Below, one piece after another: positions 25,886 through 35,855 of a stretch of 64,000 nt of DNA; position 1 is the first letter of the stretch; every line of letters begins with the position of its first letter. The stretch lies in NCBI GenBank assembly GCA_002729885.1, contig PBUB01000002.1:115157-179156 (forward strand), given 5' to 3'. The notes beneath the pieces were generated by a model. The model searched no databases and was not told the origin of the DNA. It worked only from the letters and a program-made list of their open reading frames with translations. This DNA comes from Spirochaetaceae bacterium. Its GTDB lineage: Bacteria > Spirochaetota > Leptospiria > Leptospirales > Leptonemataceae. Both the position numbers and the translations under genes were made by a program.

Positions 25886-26230
25886 TTGGAATTACCTGAA
25901 GAAATCAGTCATCGGATACTGGGCATTCTGGAAGCTGAGCCGGAGATCTCCCAGAGAGAACTGGCCGAGCGTCTGGGCATTAGCCTGGGAAGGACCAATT
26001 TTGTACTGAAAGGATTGCTCGAAAAGGGGTGGGTTAAGACTCGGAACTTCAAGAATAGCAGAAAGAAGTGGGCTTACGCTTACTTTCTGACCCCGGAAGG
26101 AATTGTAGAGAAGGGCCGCGTGACCGCGCGGTATATTAAGAGAAAAGTCGAAGAATATGAATCTCTTAAGAAAGAAGTGGAGCATTTGAGAAAGGAGTAC
26201 GGAGAGTATTTTGAGGATGATCAACTCTAG
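25886..26230 (+). CDS. MarR-family EPS-associated transcriptional regulator
   Basis: The 114-residue protein has a winged helix at about 8-75 (ISQRELAERLGISLGRTNFVLKGLLEKGWV). KTRNFKNSRKKWAYAYFLTPEGI follows, then a basic/acidic C-terminal coiled coil. This combination is characteristic of the small EPS-associated MarR group that heads polysaccharide loci. It is likely to bind DNA as a dimer and regulate the locus or itself. The start is TTG at 25886: an in-frame stop lies 21 bases upstream and no better codon fits the family start. There is no clear ribosome site, which may keep expression low. Leptospira rfb loci are, from memory, bounded by such a gene. Confidence 0.9.
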   Translation: MELPEEISHRILGILEAEPEISQRELAERLGISLGRTNFVLKGLLEKGWVKTRNFKNSRKKWAYAYFLTPEGIVEKGRVTARYIKRKVEEYESLKKEVEHLRKEYGEYFEDDQL

Positions 26231-26239
26231 GCTTAGTTC

Positions 26240-26307
26240 ATGGCGGTCGCCTACATATTTTTTGAATGCGTGACATTGTACACGGGTTTCGGAATATGGC
26301 GGTTGCC
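26240..26307 (+). repeat. Direct repeat ATGGCGGTYGCC, ops-like, before the O-antigen genes
   Basis: ATGGCGGTCGCC (26240-26251) and ATGGCGGTTGCC (26296-26307) are 56 bases apart, between marR and the first sugar gene. GGCGGTYGC differs in one base from the ops core GGCGGTAGC, where RfaH-type antitermination factors load in enterobacterial O-antigen operons. The resemblance is by eye and the role is inferred. Confidence 0.4.
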
Positions 26308-26392
26308 ACCTAGCTAAGAGGGATTCTAGAATTCCAAAGCTTAGTCAACTGATCCTACCTCTTCCTGCTCAGCACGTCGTGAGGGAAACATT

Positions 26393-27337
26393 ATGGACAA
26401 GAAATCAAAAATCTACGTTGCAGGTCACCGGGGGTTGGTCGGATCAGCGATATGGAGAGTCCTGGAATCAGAGAACTATTCAAATCTCGTTGGTCGAACT
26501 CACCAGGAGTTAGACCTTGAAGATCAAAGGGCTGTCGACTCCTTTTTTGTTGAAGAAAAGCCGGACTTTGTATTTCTCGCCGCGGCAAGAGTCGGTGGAA
26601 TCTATGCGAACAATACCTATCCTGCCGAATTCATCTACAACAATATCCAAATCCAAAATAACGTCATCGATGCGAGTTACAGGAACTCTGTCAGGAAGCT
26701 AATGTTCTTAGGAAGCTCATGTATCTATCCTAAGTTCGCCAACCAGCCAATGGATGAAGGGCAGCTTTTGAGTGGGAAGCTTGAGCCCACGAATGAACCA
26801 TACGGAATCGCAAAGATAGCTGGGATCATTACTTGTCAAAGTTATAATCGGCAATATGGAACGAACTTCGTTTCCGTTATGCCAACCAATCTGTACGGAC
26901 CTGGGGATAACTACCATCCTGATAATAGTCATGTCATACCTGGGTTGATTCGACGAATTCATGAAGCCAAAGAGAAGAGTCTCCCCGAAGTTACCGTTTG
27001 GGGTACCGGTCAGCCACTACGCGAATTTCTCTATAGCGATGATCTGGCTCGGGCTTGCGTATTCTTGATGAACAACTACGATGTGCGCGGACAAGCTGAC
27101 GGTGGCCAAATGGTAAATATCGGTTCAGGCATTGAGGTTTCCATCAAAAAGCTTGCGGAGACTATCCAGAAAGTAGTGGGTTATAACGGTAAGCTTCGAT
27201 TCGACGTCACGAAACCCGATGGAACCCCCCGCAAACTCCTCGATGTTTCGAAACTCCATTCAATGGGGTGGCACCATGCGGTGGATCTTGAAGCGGGATT
27301 GAAGGTAGCCTATCAAGATTTCTTAAATCAGCTTTAG
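26393..27337 (+). CDS. fcl: GDP-L-fucose synthase
   Basis: The 314-residue SDR enzyme is a combined epimerase/reductase that turns GDP-4-keto-6-deoxymannose into GDP-L-fucose. Marks are [14 protein letters not shown] with the NADP motif, AARVGGI, the GSSCIYPK serine region and the YGIAKIAG Tyr-x3-Lys motif. [11 protein letters not shown] and [11 protein letters not shown] are also typical. It takes the product of Gmd (22977). AGGGA lies shortly before the ATG. It is the first enzyme of the long plus-strand locus, 162 bases after marR. Weak terminator-like or spacer sequence of about 170 bases follows it. Confidence 0.96.
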   Translation: MDKKSKIYVAGHRGLVGSAIWRVLESENYSNLVGRTHQELDLEDQRAVDSFFVEEKPDFVFLAAARVGGIYANNTYPAEFIYNNIQIQNNVIDASYRNSVRKLMFLGSSCIYPKFANQPMDEGQLLSGKLEPTNEPYGIAKIAGIITCQSYNRQYGTNFVSVMPTNLYGPGDNYHPDNSHVIPGLIRRIHEAKEKSLPEVTVWGTGQPLREFLYSDDLARACVFLMNNYDVRGQADGGQMVNIGSGIEVSIKKLAETIQKVVGYNGKLRFDVTKPDGTPRKLLDVSKLHSMGWHHAVDLEAGLKVAYQDFLNQL

Positions 27338-27507
27338 CCAAATATTGAGTCTCAAGGGATGAGCGAGAATTCGGAGAATTCTTTCTACCTGGTATCGTTT
27401 CCGGAGCCCGTTAACTGTCCCGGGGTTGAATGATCTTTAGGCAAAATATTGCTGACCAAAATCTAGACTTAACTTGATTTATAGATGACTCGAAGGACAT
27501 GTTTGCT

Positions 27508-28521
27508 ATGAAGATTCTTGTTACCGGATCAGCCGGCTTTATTGGTTCCGCTTTGACGCTTCGGTTGCTAAACGAAGGTTATGAAGTCATTGGACTGGAC
27601 AATCATAATGATTACTACGACCCTGCTATCAAAGAAGCGCGTATTCAGAGATTTTTAGATTCCCCTGGTTACCAGCACATCCGGGCCGACCTGGCCAATA
27701 CAGCAGCGATGGACGAGATTTTTGCCACTCATCAACCTAAGCGCGTTGTAAATCTTGCTGCTCAGGCCGGAGTTCGTTATTCAATTGAACAACCTCTGGC
27801 CTACATTAATTCCAATATACTGGGGTTCGCGAATATCCTCGAGGGGTGTCGTCACAACAAAGTGGAACACCTGGTATATGCATCAAGTTCCAGTGTTTAT
27901 GGAGCGAATACAGCTATGCCCTTTTCTGTTCACCAGAATGTAGATCATCCATTATCGGTCTATGCGGCCAGCAAGAAATCTAATGAATTGATGGCTCATG
28001 CCTACAGCCATTTATATGGGCTGCCTACCACAGGCCTGAGGTTTTTTACCGTGTATGGGCCATGGGGGCGACCCGATATGGCCCTGTTTAAATTTACAAA
28101 GGCCATAATTTCTGGAGAAAAGTTCCAGGTTTTCAATTATGGAAAGCACCGAAGGGATTTTACATATATCGATGACATTGTGGATGGCATATATCGAGTT
28201 CTTGAGCGGCCTGCTACCCCAAATCCGTCCTGGGATGGTGATCGGCCTGACCCTGGAACCAGTAAGGCTCCCTGGAGAGTTTACAACATCGGTAACAGCA
28301 AGCCGGTTGAATTAATGGAATACATTGGTGCGATCGAGCGCTTTCTGAAGAAAAAGGCCCGGATCGATTTGCTACCGATGCAGCCCGGCGATGTACCGGA
28401 TACTTTTGCGGATGTGCAGGACCTGGTGGACGACATCGGTTACAGGCCTTCGACGCCTGTGGAAGAGGGGGTCGCAAAATTTATTACGTGGTATTGTGAT
28501 TACTTTGGTATAGTACTATGA
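27508..28521 (+). CDS. UDP-glucuronate 4-epimerase-like NAD-dependent epimerase
   Basis: The 337-residue extended SDR protein has the NAD motif GSAGFIG, the catalytic region SSSSVYG and the YAASK motif. [22 protein letters not shown] and [20 protein letters not shown] are typical of the LpsL/CapI branch that interconverts UDP-glucuronate and UDP-galacturonate. The substrate can be supplied by ugd at 18990. I prefer ATG 27508 because AAGGA is at a workable distance; ATG 27499 lies too close to it. It overlaps the next gene by ATGA, so the two are translationally coupled. Confidence 0.88.
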   Translation: MKILVTGSAGFIGSALTLRLLNEGYEVIGLDNHNDYYDPAIKEARIQRFLDSPGYQHIRADLANTAAMDEIFATHQPKRVVNLAAQAGVRYSIEQPLAYINSNILGFANILEGCRHNKVEHLVYASSSSVYGANTAMPFSVHQNVDHPLSVYAASKKSNELMAHAYSHLYGLPTTGLRFFTVYGPWGRPDMALFKFTKAIISGEKFQVFNYGKHRRDFTYIDDIVDGIYRVLERPATPNPSWDGDRPDPGTSKAPWRVYNIGNSKPVELMEYIGAIERFLKKKARIDLLPMQPGDVPDTFADVQDLVDDIGYRPSTPVEEGVAKFITWYCDYFGIVL

Positions 28522-29813
28522 AAGTTTCCGACAAGACAATTGTTGCAGTGGTTGGCCTGGGATACGTGGGCCTCCCTCTCGCCGCCGAATTAGGAGTAAA
28601 ATATGAGACTATCGGATATGACCTATCGTCTGAGAAGATAAATCGGTTAAACAATTTTGATGACCCGACAGGCTCCGTTTCTCCCGAAGGCCTGCGTGCC
28701 GCCCGGAAGCTAACCGTAAGCGATGACCCAGGCGGTCTGGCGCGCGCGGATATGATAATTATAGCAGTACCGACCCCCGTGAATGAAGCGCGAGTACCCG
28801 ATTTTGATCCACTAATTAGTGCATCAAAACTGGTTGGCAGGTACATGAAACGCGGATCGATAGTTGTTTACGAATCCACTGTCTACCCGGGAGCGACTGA
28901 AGAAGTCTGCATTCCGCTGCTCGAGAAATCGTCCGGCTGGCATTGGAAAGAGGATTTCTTTGTGGGGTATTCACCTGAAAGGGTAAATCCAGGAGATAGC
29001 CACCATACAATCACCAAGATTGTAAAAGTTGTTTCTGGAGATATGGAATCCACTCTGGAAAGGGTCAGTCAGCTATACGAATCAATTATCACTGCTGGTG
29101 TACACCGAGCTCCATCTATAAAGGTTGCAGAAGCCGCCAAAGTTATCGAGAACACTCAGCGCGACCTAAACATCGCGCTGATGAATGAACTGGCGATCAT
29201 CTTTGATAAAGTCGAAATCGACACGAATGAAGTGCTGGAAGCAGCCGGAACCAAATGGAATTTCCTCCCGTTTCGGCCCGGACTTGTTGGGGGACATTGT
29301 ATTGGCGTAGATCCCTATTATTTGACCTACAAGGCAGAGCGTCTTGGATATCATCCGCAGGTTATCCTTGCAGGCCGCAGAATAAACGATGGGATGCCGC
29401 AATTCGTGGCTCAACAGACTATAAAGCAGCTGATTCGGGCAAAGGGAAAGATTAGCGGAGCGAAGGTAGGGGTTCTGGGTCTAACCTTCAAGGAGAATTG
29501 TTCCGATTTACGAAACTCTAAAGTCGCTGAGCTAGTCACGGAGCTTGAAGAATATGGTTGCCAGCCATTCGTCCACGATCCGCTGGCTAGCCCGGAGGAG
29601 GCGAAGTTGGAGTATGGAATAGATCTGAATGGCTGGGAAGATTTGCCGGAGTGCGATGCTTTGATTGCCGCGGTTCCCCATCGCTACTATCTGGATTTGC
29701 CGATCTCAGACATACTGAGCCGAATGAAACCGGGTGGAGTGTTTGTTGATATTAAAGGGGCCTATGACACAGCGGCGATAAAGGCTGGCGGGTTCAGGCT
29801 GTGGCGGCTTTAA
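28518..29813 (+). CDS. UDP-N-acetylhexosamine 6-dehydrogenase (WbpA/WbpO/TviB type)
   Basis: The 431-residue enzyme makes a UDP-HexNAc uronic acid, such as UDP-GlcNAcA or UDP-GalNAcA. It has the NAD motif [11 protein letters not shown] (12-22), [24 protein letters not shown] and [10 protein letters not shown]. The catalytic Cys261 sits in [17 protein letters not shown], the form seen in N-acetylated-sugar dehydrogenases rather than Ugd. [15 protein letters not shown] is also typical. Which epimer it uses cannot be read from the motifs. The uronic acid product is a plausible substrate for the two amidotransferases at 45795 and 49893. Confidence 0.92.
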   Translation: MKVSDKTIVAVVGLGYVGLPLAAELGVKYETIGYDLSSEKINRLNNFDDPTGSVSPEGLRAARKLTVSDDPGGLARADMIIIAVPTPVNEARVPDFDPLISASKLVGRYMKRGSIVVYESTVYPGATEEVCIPLLEKSSGWHWKEDFFVGYSPERVNPGDSHHTITKIVKVVSGDMESTLERVSQLYESIITAGVHRAPSIKVAEAAKVIENTQRDLNIALMNELAIIFDKVEIDTNEVLEAAGTKWNFLPFRPGLVGGHCIGVDPYYLTYKAERLGYHPQVILAGRRINDGMPQFVAQQTIKQLIRAKGKISGAKVGVLGLTFKENCSDLRNSKVAELVTELEEYGCQPFVHDPLASPEEAKLEYGIDLNGWEDLPECDALIAAVPHRYYLDLPISDILSRMKPGGVFVDIKGAYDTAAIKAGGFRLWRL

Positions 29814-30040
29814 ATCGCCGCTCGGATGTTTTATCCGGATTCCGTCGTTGTGATGCAGCTATGGTTCTCTCTCGACATTTGGTGGGTTCCTGGAATCTCT
29901 TCTCAGATATCAGGAGCCAGGGTCAATAGTGGTTTGAATCTCTGCAATGCCTTGTTGAATACATCCCTGAAAAACTGGAATTCTGGGATAGAAATATTTG
30001 AGAAAGTAATGGTATATGTTAATTCGCAGGAGGATTAATT

Positions 30041-31303
30041 GTGAATATTCTACCGGTACATGACCTACCAAACGGTCATCTGAACACCTGTCAAATTTGC
30101 GGGTCGGGGGAGCTACTTCCGATCATAAACCTGGGGCATCATGCACCCTGTGATTCTCTTTTGTGGCCTCGTCAGCTGAATGAAGCTGAGAGCCGGTATC
30201 CTCTGAATTTGGTTCGTTGTAAGGAATGTGGTCTGGTTCAGATCGATTACGTTGTCCCGGCTGAGGAGCTCTTTTTTCCGGACTACCCCTACAGGAGCGG
30301 AATTACATCCACTCTCGTGAGCAACTTGAAGTCTACCGGGCCAACTATCATGAATCGCTTTTCTATCTCGAAAGGGAAACTTGCAGTCGATATTGGATCG
30401 AATGATGGTACCCTTCTAAGCGGCTTTCAGGAGGCCGGTATGAAGGTTTTGGGAGTGGAGCCGACCAATATTGCAAAGATAGCAAATGATCACGGTATCG
30501 AAACTATGCAGGTGTTTTTCGACGAAGATGTAGCCCGTAAGATAGTGGAATCCCACGGAAAGGCCGCTGTGGTTACGGCCGCCAATATGTTTGCCCACGT
30601 ATCAAAGCTCGGAAGCTTAATTCGCGGGGTCGAGTCATTATTGGTTGATGACGGTATTTTCGTTTCAGAGTCTCATTATCTGATGGATCTCATAGACACC
30701 GTCCAATATGATTCTATCTATCATGAACATCTAAAATACTATTCGGTCAAATCTATCGTAAAGCTTTTTAGCTATTATGATTTTACAGTTGTGGACGTTG
30801 ATCGAATACCCAATTATGGCGGTTCAATTCGTGTCTACGCCCAAAAGGGCAAGGGGCGTCCCGTTGGAAGCGCAGTGACCGAACTAATCAAAGAAGAAGA
30901 AAAGGAAGGCCTCTACAATGATTCAGCATACGCAGAATTCGTCTCCAGCGTAGTAAAATCCAAGCGCCAGTTGCTAAAGCTGATTGTAGACGCCCTTAGT
31001 AATGGAGACAGGGTGGTGGGCATCGGAAGCCCCGGTCGCGCAGCAACCCTGCTGGGTTATTGCGGCGTTGATTCGGATATGATGACCTATATAGCAGAGC
31101 AGTCCTCTTCACTAAAACTGGGGCTATTCATGCCGGGCTGTCATATCCCAATCATCGACGAAAGTACCATGCTGGACCAGCAGCCTGAGTATGCAGTACT
31201 GCTCTCCTGGCATTACTGGAAGCCCATTGTGGAGAAGTTGCGACAGAAAGGATTGAAATCCAAGATCGTCCTTCCCCTGCCAGAAGTGCGTATTCTGGAT
31301 TGA
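30041..31303 (+). CDS. Class I SAM-dependent C-methyltransferase with zinc-binding N-terminus
   Basis: The 420-residue protein begins with a zinc-type module: Cys17-x2-Cys20 and Cys60-x2-Cys63. A SAM-binding Rossmann core follows (VDIGSNDGTLL, near 115-126), then a conserved C-terminal domain with GIGSPGRAATLLGY. This three-part layout is that of sugar C-methyltransferases acting on 4-keto sugars (NovU/TylC3 type). In this locus it would make a branched sugar. The start is GTG at 30041, with a perfect AGGAGG eight bases before. The 227-base gap before it shows only a small CGGAT/ATCCG hairpin and no supported gene. Confidence 0.88.
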   Translation: MNILPVHDLPNGHLNTCQICGSGELLPIINLGHHAPCDSLLWPRQLNEAESRYPLNLVRCKECGLVQIDYVVPAEELFFPDYPYRSGITSTLVSNLKSTGPTIMNRFSISKGKLAVDIGSNDGTLLSGFQEAGMKVLGVEPTNIAKIANDHGIETMQVFFDEDVARKIVESHGKAAVVTAANMFAHVSKLGSLIRGVESLLVDDGIFVSESHYLMDLIDTVQYDSIYHEHLKYYSVKSIVKLFSYYDFTVVDVDRIPNYGGSIRVYAQKGKGRPVGSAVTELIKEEEKEGLYNDSAYAEFVSSVVKSKRQLLKLIVDALSNGDRVVGIGSPGRAATLLGYCGVDSDMMTYIAEQSSSLKLGLFMPGCHIPIIDESTMLDQQPEYAVLLSWHYWKPIVEKLRQKGLKSKIVLPLPEVRILD

Positions 31304-31310
31304 TGCTGAA

Positions 31311-32366
31311 ATGAGGCTTGGTATCATTGGATCTGGGTTCGGGGTTCAGGGCCACCTTGCGGCTGCTCTGAGAATGCCCTCGCTTGACTTTGTTGCGGTT
31401 GCAGACTCCGGTTCCGGCCGTGCCCGGAAAAAGCTGCCTGAATTGGTTCAGTATGTTGAATCCTGGGAGCAACTTCCGGGACTCAACTTGGACCTGATTT
31501 CGGTAGCAACTCCACCAGTGGAGCAACGATCCATAGTACTGGCCCTGATGCAACGGAGCGTCAACGTTCTTTGTGAAAAACCGTTTGGATCCGGTTTTGA
31601 TGATGCCAGAAGCATGGAACAGGCGGCGGCCTTTGCAAATAAGTTGGGAGTTGTTGCCTTTCAGTATCGCTACGAGAAGGGACTTCAGGAGTTAAGAGAC
31701 TCCTACCAGAATGGGAAGATAGGAGGAGTCCGGTCCATTAGCTGTTCATGGCTGACCAATGGCCGGCGCGACCCATCCTCCTTATGGTCCTGGCGCAACG
31801 ACAAGGATCAGGGAGGTGGGGTTATCGGTGCCTTCCTTTCTCATATTGTTGATTTGCTGCAATGGATTACTGGACAGAACGTCTCTTCTGTGGAGTTCGC
31901 CAATACGGAAATACTCTATCCCAACCGTCCTCTTTTTGACGGGACATTGGTGCCAGTAACGGCTGAAGATCGGGTTGAAACCAGGTTAATTCTAGGGGCC
32001 GGGATCCCTGCCGACTGTGAGGTCAGTAATTGCCATACTCATTCAATTGGTATGCAATTGATTATTCGGGGAGAGAAAGGTAACCTCGTCTACACACACT
32101 CACCACCATTTTGCCCGGAAGACCAGTTTGTGCATTTTCAACCGAAGGACGGTGAGGAGCAGACGCTCTTTGATGGGGCAAACGATGGTAGACCACCAGG
32201 TGATACGCGAATCGCGTCTTTACAAGAACTGTATGGCGACATACGAACAAGAACGGTCGGTGGCGAAGCTCCGGATTTGCCCACATTCAAAACCGGCCTT
32301 GTAGTGCGCGCGGTTCTGGCCGCGATTGCCGAGGCCGCAGTCCAAGAACGGAATGTATCCGTCTAA
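31311..32366 (+). CDS. Gfo/Idh/MocA-family oxidoreductase
   Basis: The 351-residue protein has the N-terminal NAD(P) motif GIIGSGFGVQGHL (GxGxxxxxH type), followed by the SVATPP region and the family hallmark CEKPFG near 87-92. In polysaccharide loci such enzymes oxidise or reduce nucleotide sugars, for instance 3-keto formation or 4-keto reduction. The exact reaction is not visible. It follows the C-methyltransferase by 7 bases, and together they may form and reduce a methylated keto-sugar. Confidence 0.9.
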   Translation: MRLGIIGSGFGVQGHLAAALRMPSLDFVAVADSGSGRARKKLPELVQYVESWEQLPGLNLDLISVATPPVEQRSIVLALMQRSVNVLCEKPFGSGFDDARSMEQAAAFANKLGVVAFQYRYEKGLQELRDSYQNGKIGGVRSISCSWLTNGRRDPSSLWSWRNDKDQGGGVIGAFLSHIVDLLQWITGQNVSSVEFANTEILYPNRPLFDGTLVPVTAEDRVETRLILGAGIPADCEVSNCHTHSIGMQLIIRGEKGNLVYTHSPPFCPEDQFVHFQPKDGEEQTLFDGANDGRPPGDTRIASLQELYGDIRTRTVGGEAPDLPTFKTGLVVRAVLAAIAEAAVQERNVSV

Positions 32367-32423
32367 TGCAAGGGAGCCTTTTCTGGGATTGGGCCATTTG
32401 GCCGGCTCATTAGGTAAGAATTG

Positions 32424-33629
32424 ATGACCAGGGTTCTCGTCATAACAATAGGCTATCCGCATCCTGAGCGGGGCGCAAGTTCCGTACTGTTCTACTGGTA
32501 TCTTCATGCCCTGCGAAATACGGATTTTTACATTGAACATCTAATACTTGTATCGCCGGAAAATGAGAGTCCTGAAGCCGAGCGTCAGTATCGAGAGGCC
32601 ATCGGGCAATCCAGTCGTTTCAATGTCTCAGTCGAAGTCCTAAACGACTTAGGGTACGTCCGCCGCAAGGGACTCCGGCTCACTTCTTGTCCGTTGACCA
32701 AAGAAGTAATAGATCGAGTCTGGTCAATAAACCCTCAAATCACTCTTTCTTTTGACATTCTTGCTGCCGAAATCTCCGAACGTATAGGTATAGGGCAGCC
32801 AATAATCTGGCTGGGAGATCTGTCATTTCAGACCGGTCTCTATCATGCTTACTATGATTTCAGGGGTGATATTTTGAAGCTCCCCCAGTTGCTTCGTACC
32901 TGGTTCGTGGCGTTCCTGTGGAAGAGGATGTACAAGAAGATATTGCGTGATAAGGAACATGTAATTGTTTCTTCGTATTCCTCGGTAAAACAGCTCTCGC
33001 GCATTGGTATTCGGAGTAGGTATTTTGCATATCCATGGCCTGCAGAAAGTGTCCGGGTGAACCTTATTAAAAAACATGACAAACCGACATTCATTATGTT
33101 TGGCACACTGCAGGCTCTGGGATCTCGGTCCGCATTCGATTTCTTATTGAATTCCGTTTACAGCAAGCTCATTAAATTGTGGGGCAACAAGGGCTTTGAA
33201 GTTCGTATAGCGGGCATGCGAGAATTGCCTGACTGGGTGAACGAACGGATTGCAAGTCTGCCGGAATTCAAGTTCTTGGGGTTTGTGGATGATCTAGGTT
33301 CCGAAGTTTCCAAGTGCCACGCGGTGCTTGCTCCAATTTCGGTGCCGGTAGGTAATCGGAGCCGGATCGTGACTGCTATGGCTATGGGGGCTCTCGTCAT
33401 TGCTCATGAGAACACTACGTTGGGGAATCCCGAGTTGATATCCGGTGAGAATTGCCTCCTAGCAAAAACAGCTAGTGAATTCGCAAGAAATATGCAAGTC
33501 GCGTACATGGATCCAGAATACTCTAAAGAAATCGGTTCGGCAGCCAGAATCACTTATCTGGAGTCGTTCGAACCGCAGCCTGCGGCCAAACGATTAATTG
33601 ATTTGCTGGAATCAATTAAGGTCCAGTAA
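32424..33629 (+). CDS. Glycosyltransferase, GT-B fold (GT4-like)
   Basis: The 401-residue protein resembles GT4-type transferases in layout. An N-terminal domain starts RVLVITIGYPHPERGAS. A C-terminal half contains IMFGTLQALGSRS, FLGFVDDLGSEVSKCHAVLAPI and GNRSRIVTAMAMGALVIAH, in the place of the usual donor-site motif. Similarity to a named family is weak in the N-terminus. The preceding in-frame TTG (32421) is less likely than ATG 32424, which has AGGTAAGA upstream. It would add one sugar of the repeat unit; donor and linkage are unknown. Confidence 0.72.
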   Translation: MTRVLVITIGYPHPERGASSVLFYWYLHALRNTDFYIEHLILVSPENESPEAERQYREAIGQSSRFNVSVEVLNDLGYVRRKGLRLTSCPLTKEVIDRVWSINPQITLSFDILAAEISERIGIGQPIIWLGDLSFQTGLYHAYYDFRGDILKLPQLLRTWFVAFLWKRMYKKILRDKEHVIVSSYSSVKQLSRIGIRSRYFAYPWPAESVRVNLIKKHDKPTFIMFGTLQALGSRSAFDFLLNSVYSKLIKLWGNKGFEVRIAGMRELPDWVNERIASLPEFKFLGFVDDLGSEVSKCHAVLAPISVPVGNRSRIVTAMAMGALVIAHENTTLGNPELISGENCLLAKTASEFARNMQVAYMDPEYSKEIGSAARITYLESFEPQPAAKRLIDLLESIKVQ

Positions 33630-33648
33630 TAATGAGAGGGAATAAACA

Positions 33649-34398
33649 TTGAAAACATTCTTAAAAAAGCACCTGCCCACTCCGGCTTTAAACATAGCGC
33701 GCAAGATGCGTGACACTCTACCATTGTGGCGATTCACCAAAAAAGGACGGTGGATACGTCGCCAATATTGGCAGTTTGGACAAGACCAGCGAGATTTTGT
33801 TTTTATGAGCATCGCGCGATTCCTTCATATCAACCGACCGATCCCTGGATACTATTTTGAGTTTGGTTGTAATGAAGCAAATACTATGCGAAAAGCATGG
33901 AATCACTTCAGGTACCTATTCGATTTTCAATATGTGGGCTTTGACTCATTCCAGGGCTTGCCCGCAATCAGTGAAATCGATGAACAGCCGATATGGGAAG
34001 AGGGAAAATTGGCTTTCGCAGAGAAAGAATTTATTAGACGGGTAGTGCGCAACGGTATGCCCGCGGATAAACTGCAGACTGTGAGTGGATTTTATGATCA
34101 GTCGCTTACAGAGCCAGCGAAGCAGCGACTTCTGCCGACCAAAGCGGCAGTAATCTATATAGATTGTGACCTTTACGTTTCAACTGTGCCGGTCCTGTCA
34201 TGGATTGTAGATTTCCTTCAGATTGGTACCGTAATAGTCTTTGACGACTGGTATTGCTTTCACGGGGATCCGGAGAGAGGCGAGCAGCGGGCGTGGAATG
34301 AATTCCTGTTGGCGAATCCAGATCTCAGATTTGTAGAATTTGTTAGGACTAATGAGGCGGCCAGTTTCATTTTCGTTGGCCGGAAGGAAGCCGCTTGA
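33649..34398 (+). CDS. TylF/MycF-like O-methyltransferase
   Basis: The 249-residue protein has a SAM motif of the TylF group (YYFEFGCNEANT), then VGFDSFQGLPA. The acidic metal-site motifs IYIDCDLYVSTVPVL and VIVFDDWYCF follow. Macrocin-type enzymes methylate hydroxyls of deoxysugars in a metal-dependent manner. In this locus it would methylate a sugar of the O-unit. The start is TTG at 33649 with GAGAGGGA upstream; the nearby ATG at 33632 is in another frame and stops at once. It follows the glycosyltransferase by 19 bases. Confidence 0.83.
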   Translation: MKTFLKKHLPTPALNIARKMRDTLPLWRFTKKGRWIRRQYWQFGQDQRDFVFMSIARFLHINRPIPGYYFEFGCNEANTMRKAWNHFRYLFDFQYVGFDSFQGLPAISEIDEQPIWEEGKLAFAEKEFIRRVVRNGMPADKLQTVSGFYDQSLTEPAKQRLLPTKAAVIYIDCDLYVSTVPVLSWIVDFLQIGTVIVFDDWYCFHGDPERGEQRAWNEFLLANPDLRFVEFVRTNEAASFIFVGRKEAA

Positions 34399-34436
34399 TC
34401 GATTATATTGGCCACTGGAGCGGCCTGGTCTGATTA

Positions 34437-35855
34437 ATGAATTTCTACCTTCTAGGGTCTGTTTCCGTAAATCTGCTTTTCAATGTTGCTCGCGCTCTAT
34501 TGCTCATAGCGCTGGTTCCATTGGCTACTTATATTCTGGGTCCCGAGGATTATGGAGTTTTTGGCATGGCCGTTGCCCTCCTGGGACTTGTTTCGGCGGC
34601 ATGCGAGGTTGGTTCTGTTTATGTCCTGTATGGTCATTACCCTGTTATTAGCGAGGTGCGGCGCGGCGGACTGCAATTTACGCTTCTTTTTCTTGCACTA
34701 GCTTTGGGTACGATCATTGCGGTGTTTACCTGGCTCGCCTGGCCGCTCTTAGCTCAGTTTACTCCATTACTATCCGAGATCACATTATTGGAGCGCATAA
34801 TCCTGTGCCTTGGGATACCACTTAGAACTCTCTGGGGAGTCCTGAATCCGATTATGATCATTCGGGAGAAAAGTGAGTGGCTGGCTGCCAGCTTAGTAAT
34901 CCAGTCACTGGTAAATCTCTTGATTATCGCCACATGTCTCTACTACTTCGAAACTGGTCGAGTAGCCCTATTCTGGGGGCAATTGTTTGGGCTGGCCGCA
35001 TGCCTGGTGGTTCCTTTTGTGATTTTTGGCAGTTCTATTCTGGGTCCGATTCAATTAGAATGGATTCGCCATGTTCGCGGTGTCGCTCTCGGGGCATGGG
35101 TGGCTGGTATGGTTGACAACCTGCGCAATACAGTAGAAAGCGCATTCATTGCCAAATACGGTACCAGCACTACGCTGGGTAATTACAACCATGCCAGGGT
35201 CTACCAGGGGTTGCTCACGCAAGGTACGAATGCCTTCGCGAACGTACTGTGGCCTATTGCACTTAAGGAGGCGGAGGAACCGCTCGGAACGTTTCCAAGG
35301 ATTAGGCCTGTCTGGGACCTTGCATATGCAGGTATTACCTGTCTTGGGATAGGTGCTGTATTCCTTGGGCAGGACCTCGTAGATCTGCTTACACACAATA
35401 AGTTCGAACAGGCCGGGATCTGGTTGCCGTGGCTTGTTCTCTACGTGCTACTCCAGAATGCCGGGAAGCCGGCCACGGCTATCTTATACAACCGAAAAAA
35501 GGGGAACGAATATTCAAGTATTCGTATCACCTCCCAGCTGCTGATGATCGTTGGGTTGATCATCTGGGTGCCCGAATACGGAGTAACAGCGGTACTTTCA
35601 ATAATGATTGCCGAAATGATCCTGGTTAGGGTCTTAATCGCTCTGCGGGCCAGGCAAGCAAGGCCGACACCATTTCAGGATCACTGGATAGTTGGTGGGT
35701 GCCTGCTAATAGTCGGTGTATGGTGGGCCGACGGGCTCTTAAGTTTCAGGCTGGTAACAGAAATCGGACTGGTCCTAGTGGTCTCAATTTTAATAATGGG
35801 GCTGTTAGCATATCAGTACCGAAAAAGCCTAATGGAAATGTGGAAGTCGAGATGA
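34437..35855 (+). CDS. wzx: Wzx-like lipid-linked oligosaccharide flippase
   Basis: The 472-residue protein is almost wholly hydrophobic, with about 12-14 membrane segments. It starts NFYLLGSVSVNLLFNVARALLLIALVP, typical of polysaccharide transport proteins of the MATE/MOP superfamily. GPEDYGVFGMAVAL is the usual second-helix motif. It should flip undecaprenyl-linked repeat units to the periplasm for the Wzy-like polymerase (43297). The gene ends with ATGA shared with the next methyltransferase gene. The sequence is poorly conserved in general, so the specific substrate cannot be inferred. Confidence 0.85.
   Translation: MNFYLLGSVSVNLLFNVARALLLIALVPLATYILGPEDYGVFGMAVALLGLVSAACEVGSVYVLYGHYPVISEVRRGGLQFTLLFLALALGTIIAVFTWLAWPLLAQFTPLLSEITLLERIILCLGIPLRTLWGVLNPIMIIREKSEWLAASLVIQSLVNLLIIATCLYYFETGRVALFWGQLFGLAACLVVPFVIFGSSILGPIQLEWIRHVRGVALGAWVAGMVDNLRNTVESAFIAKYGTSTTLGNYNHARVYQGLLTQGTNAFANVLWPIALKEAEEPLGTFPRIRPVWDLAYAGITCLGIGAVFLGQDLVDLLTHNKFEQAGIWLPWLVLYVLLQNAGKPATAILYNRKKGNEYSSIRITSQLLMIVGLIIWVPEYGVTAVLSIMIAEMILVRVLIALRARQARPTPFQDHWIVGGCLLIVGVWWADGLLSFRLVTEIGLVLVVSILIMGLLAYQYRKSLMEMWKSR

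Noticed and set aside
29826..30038. 70-codon frame between the dehydrogenase and the C-methyltransferase
   Set aside because: No ribosome site, no recognisable features, and it ends just at the AGGAGG of the next gene.
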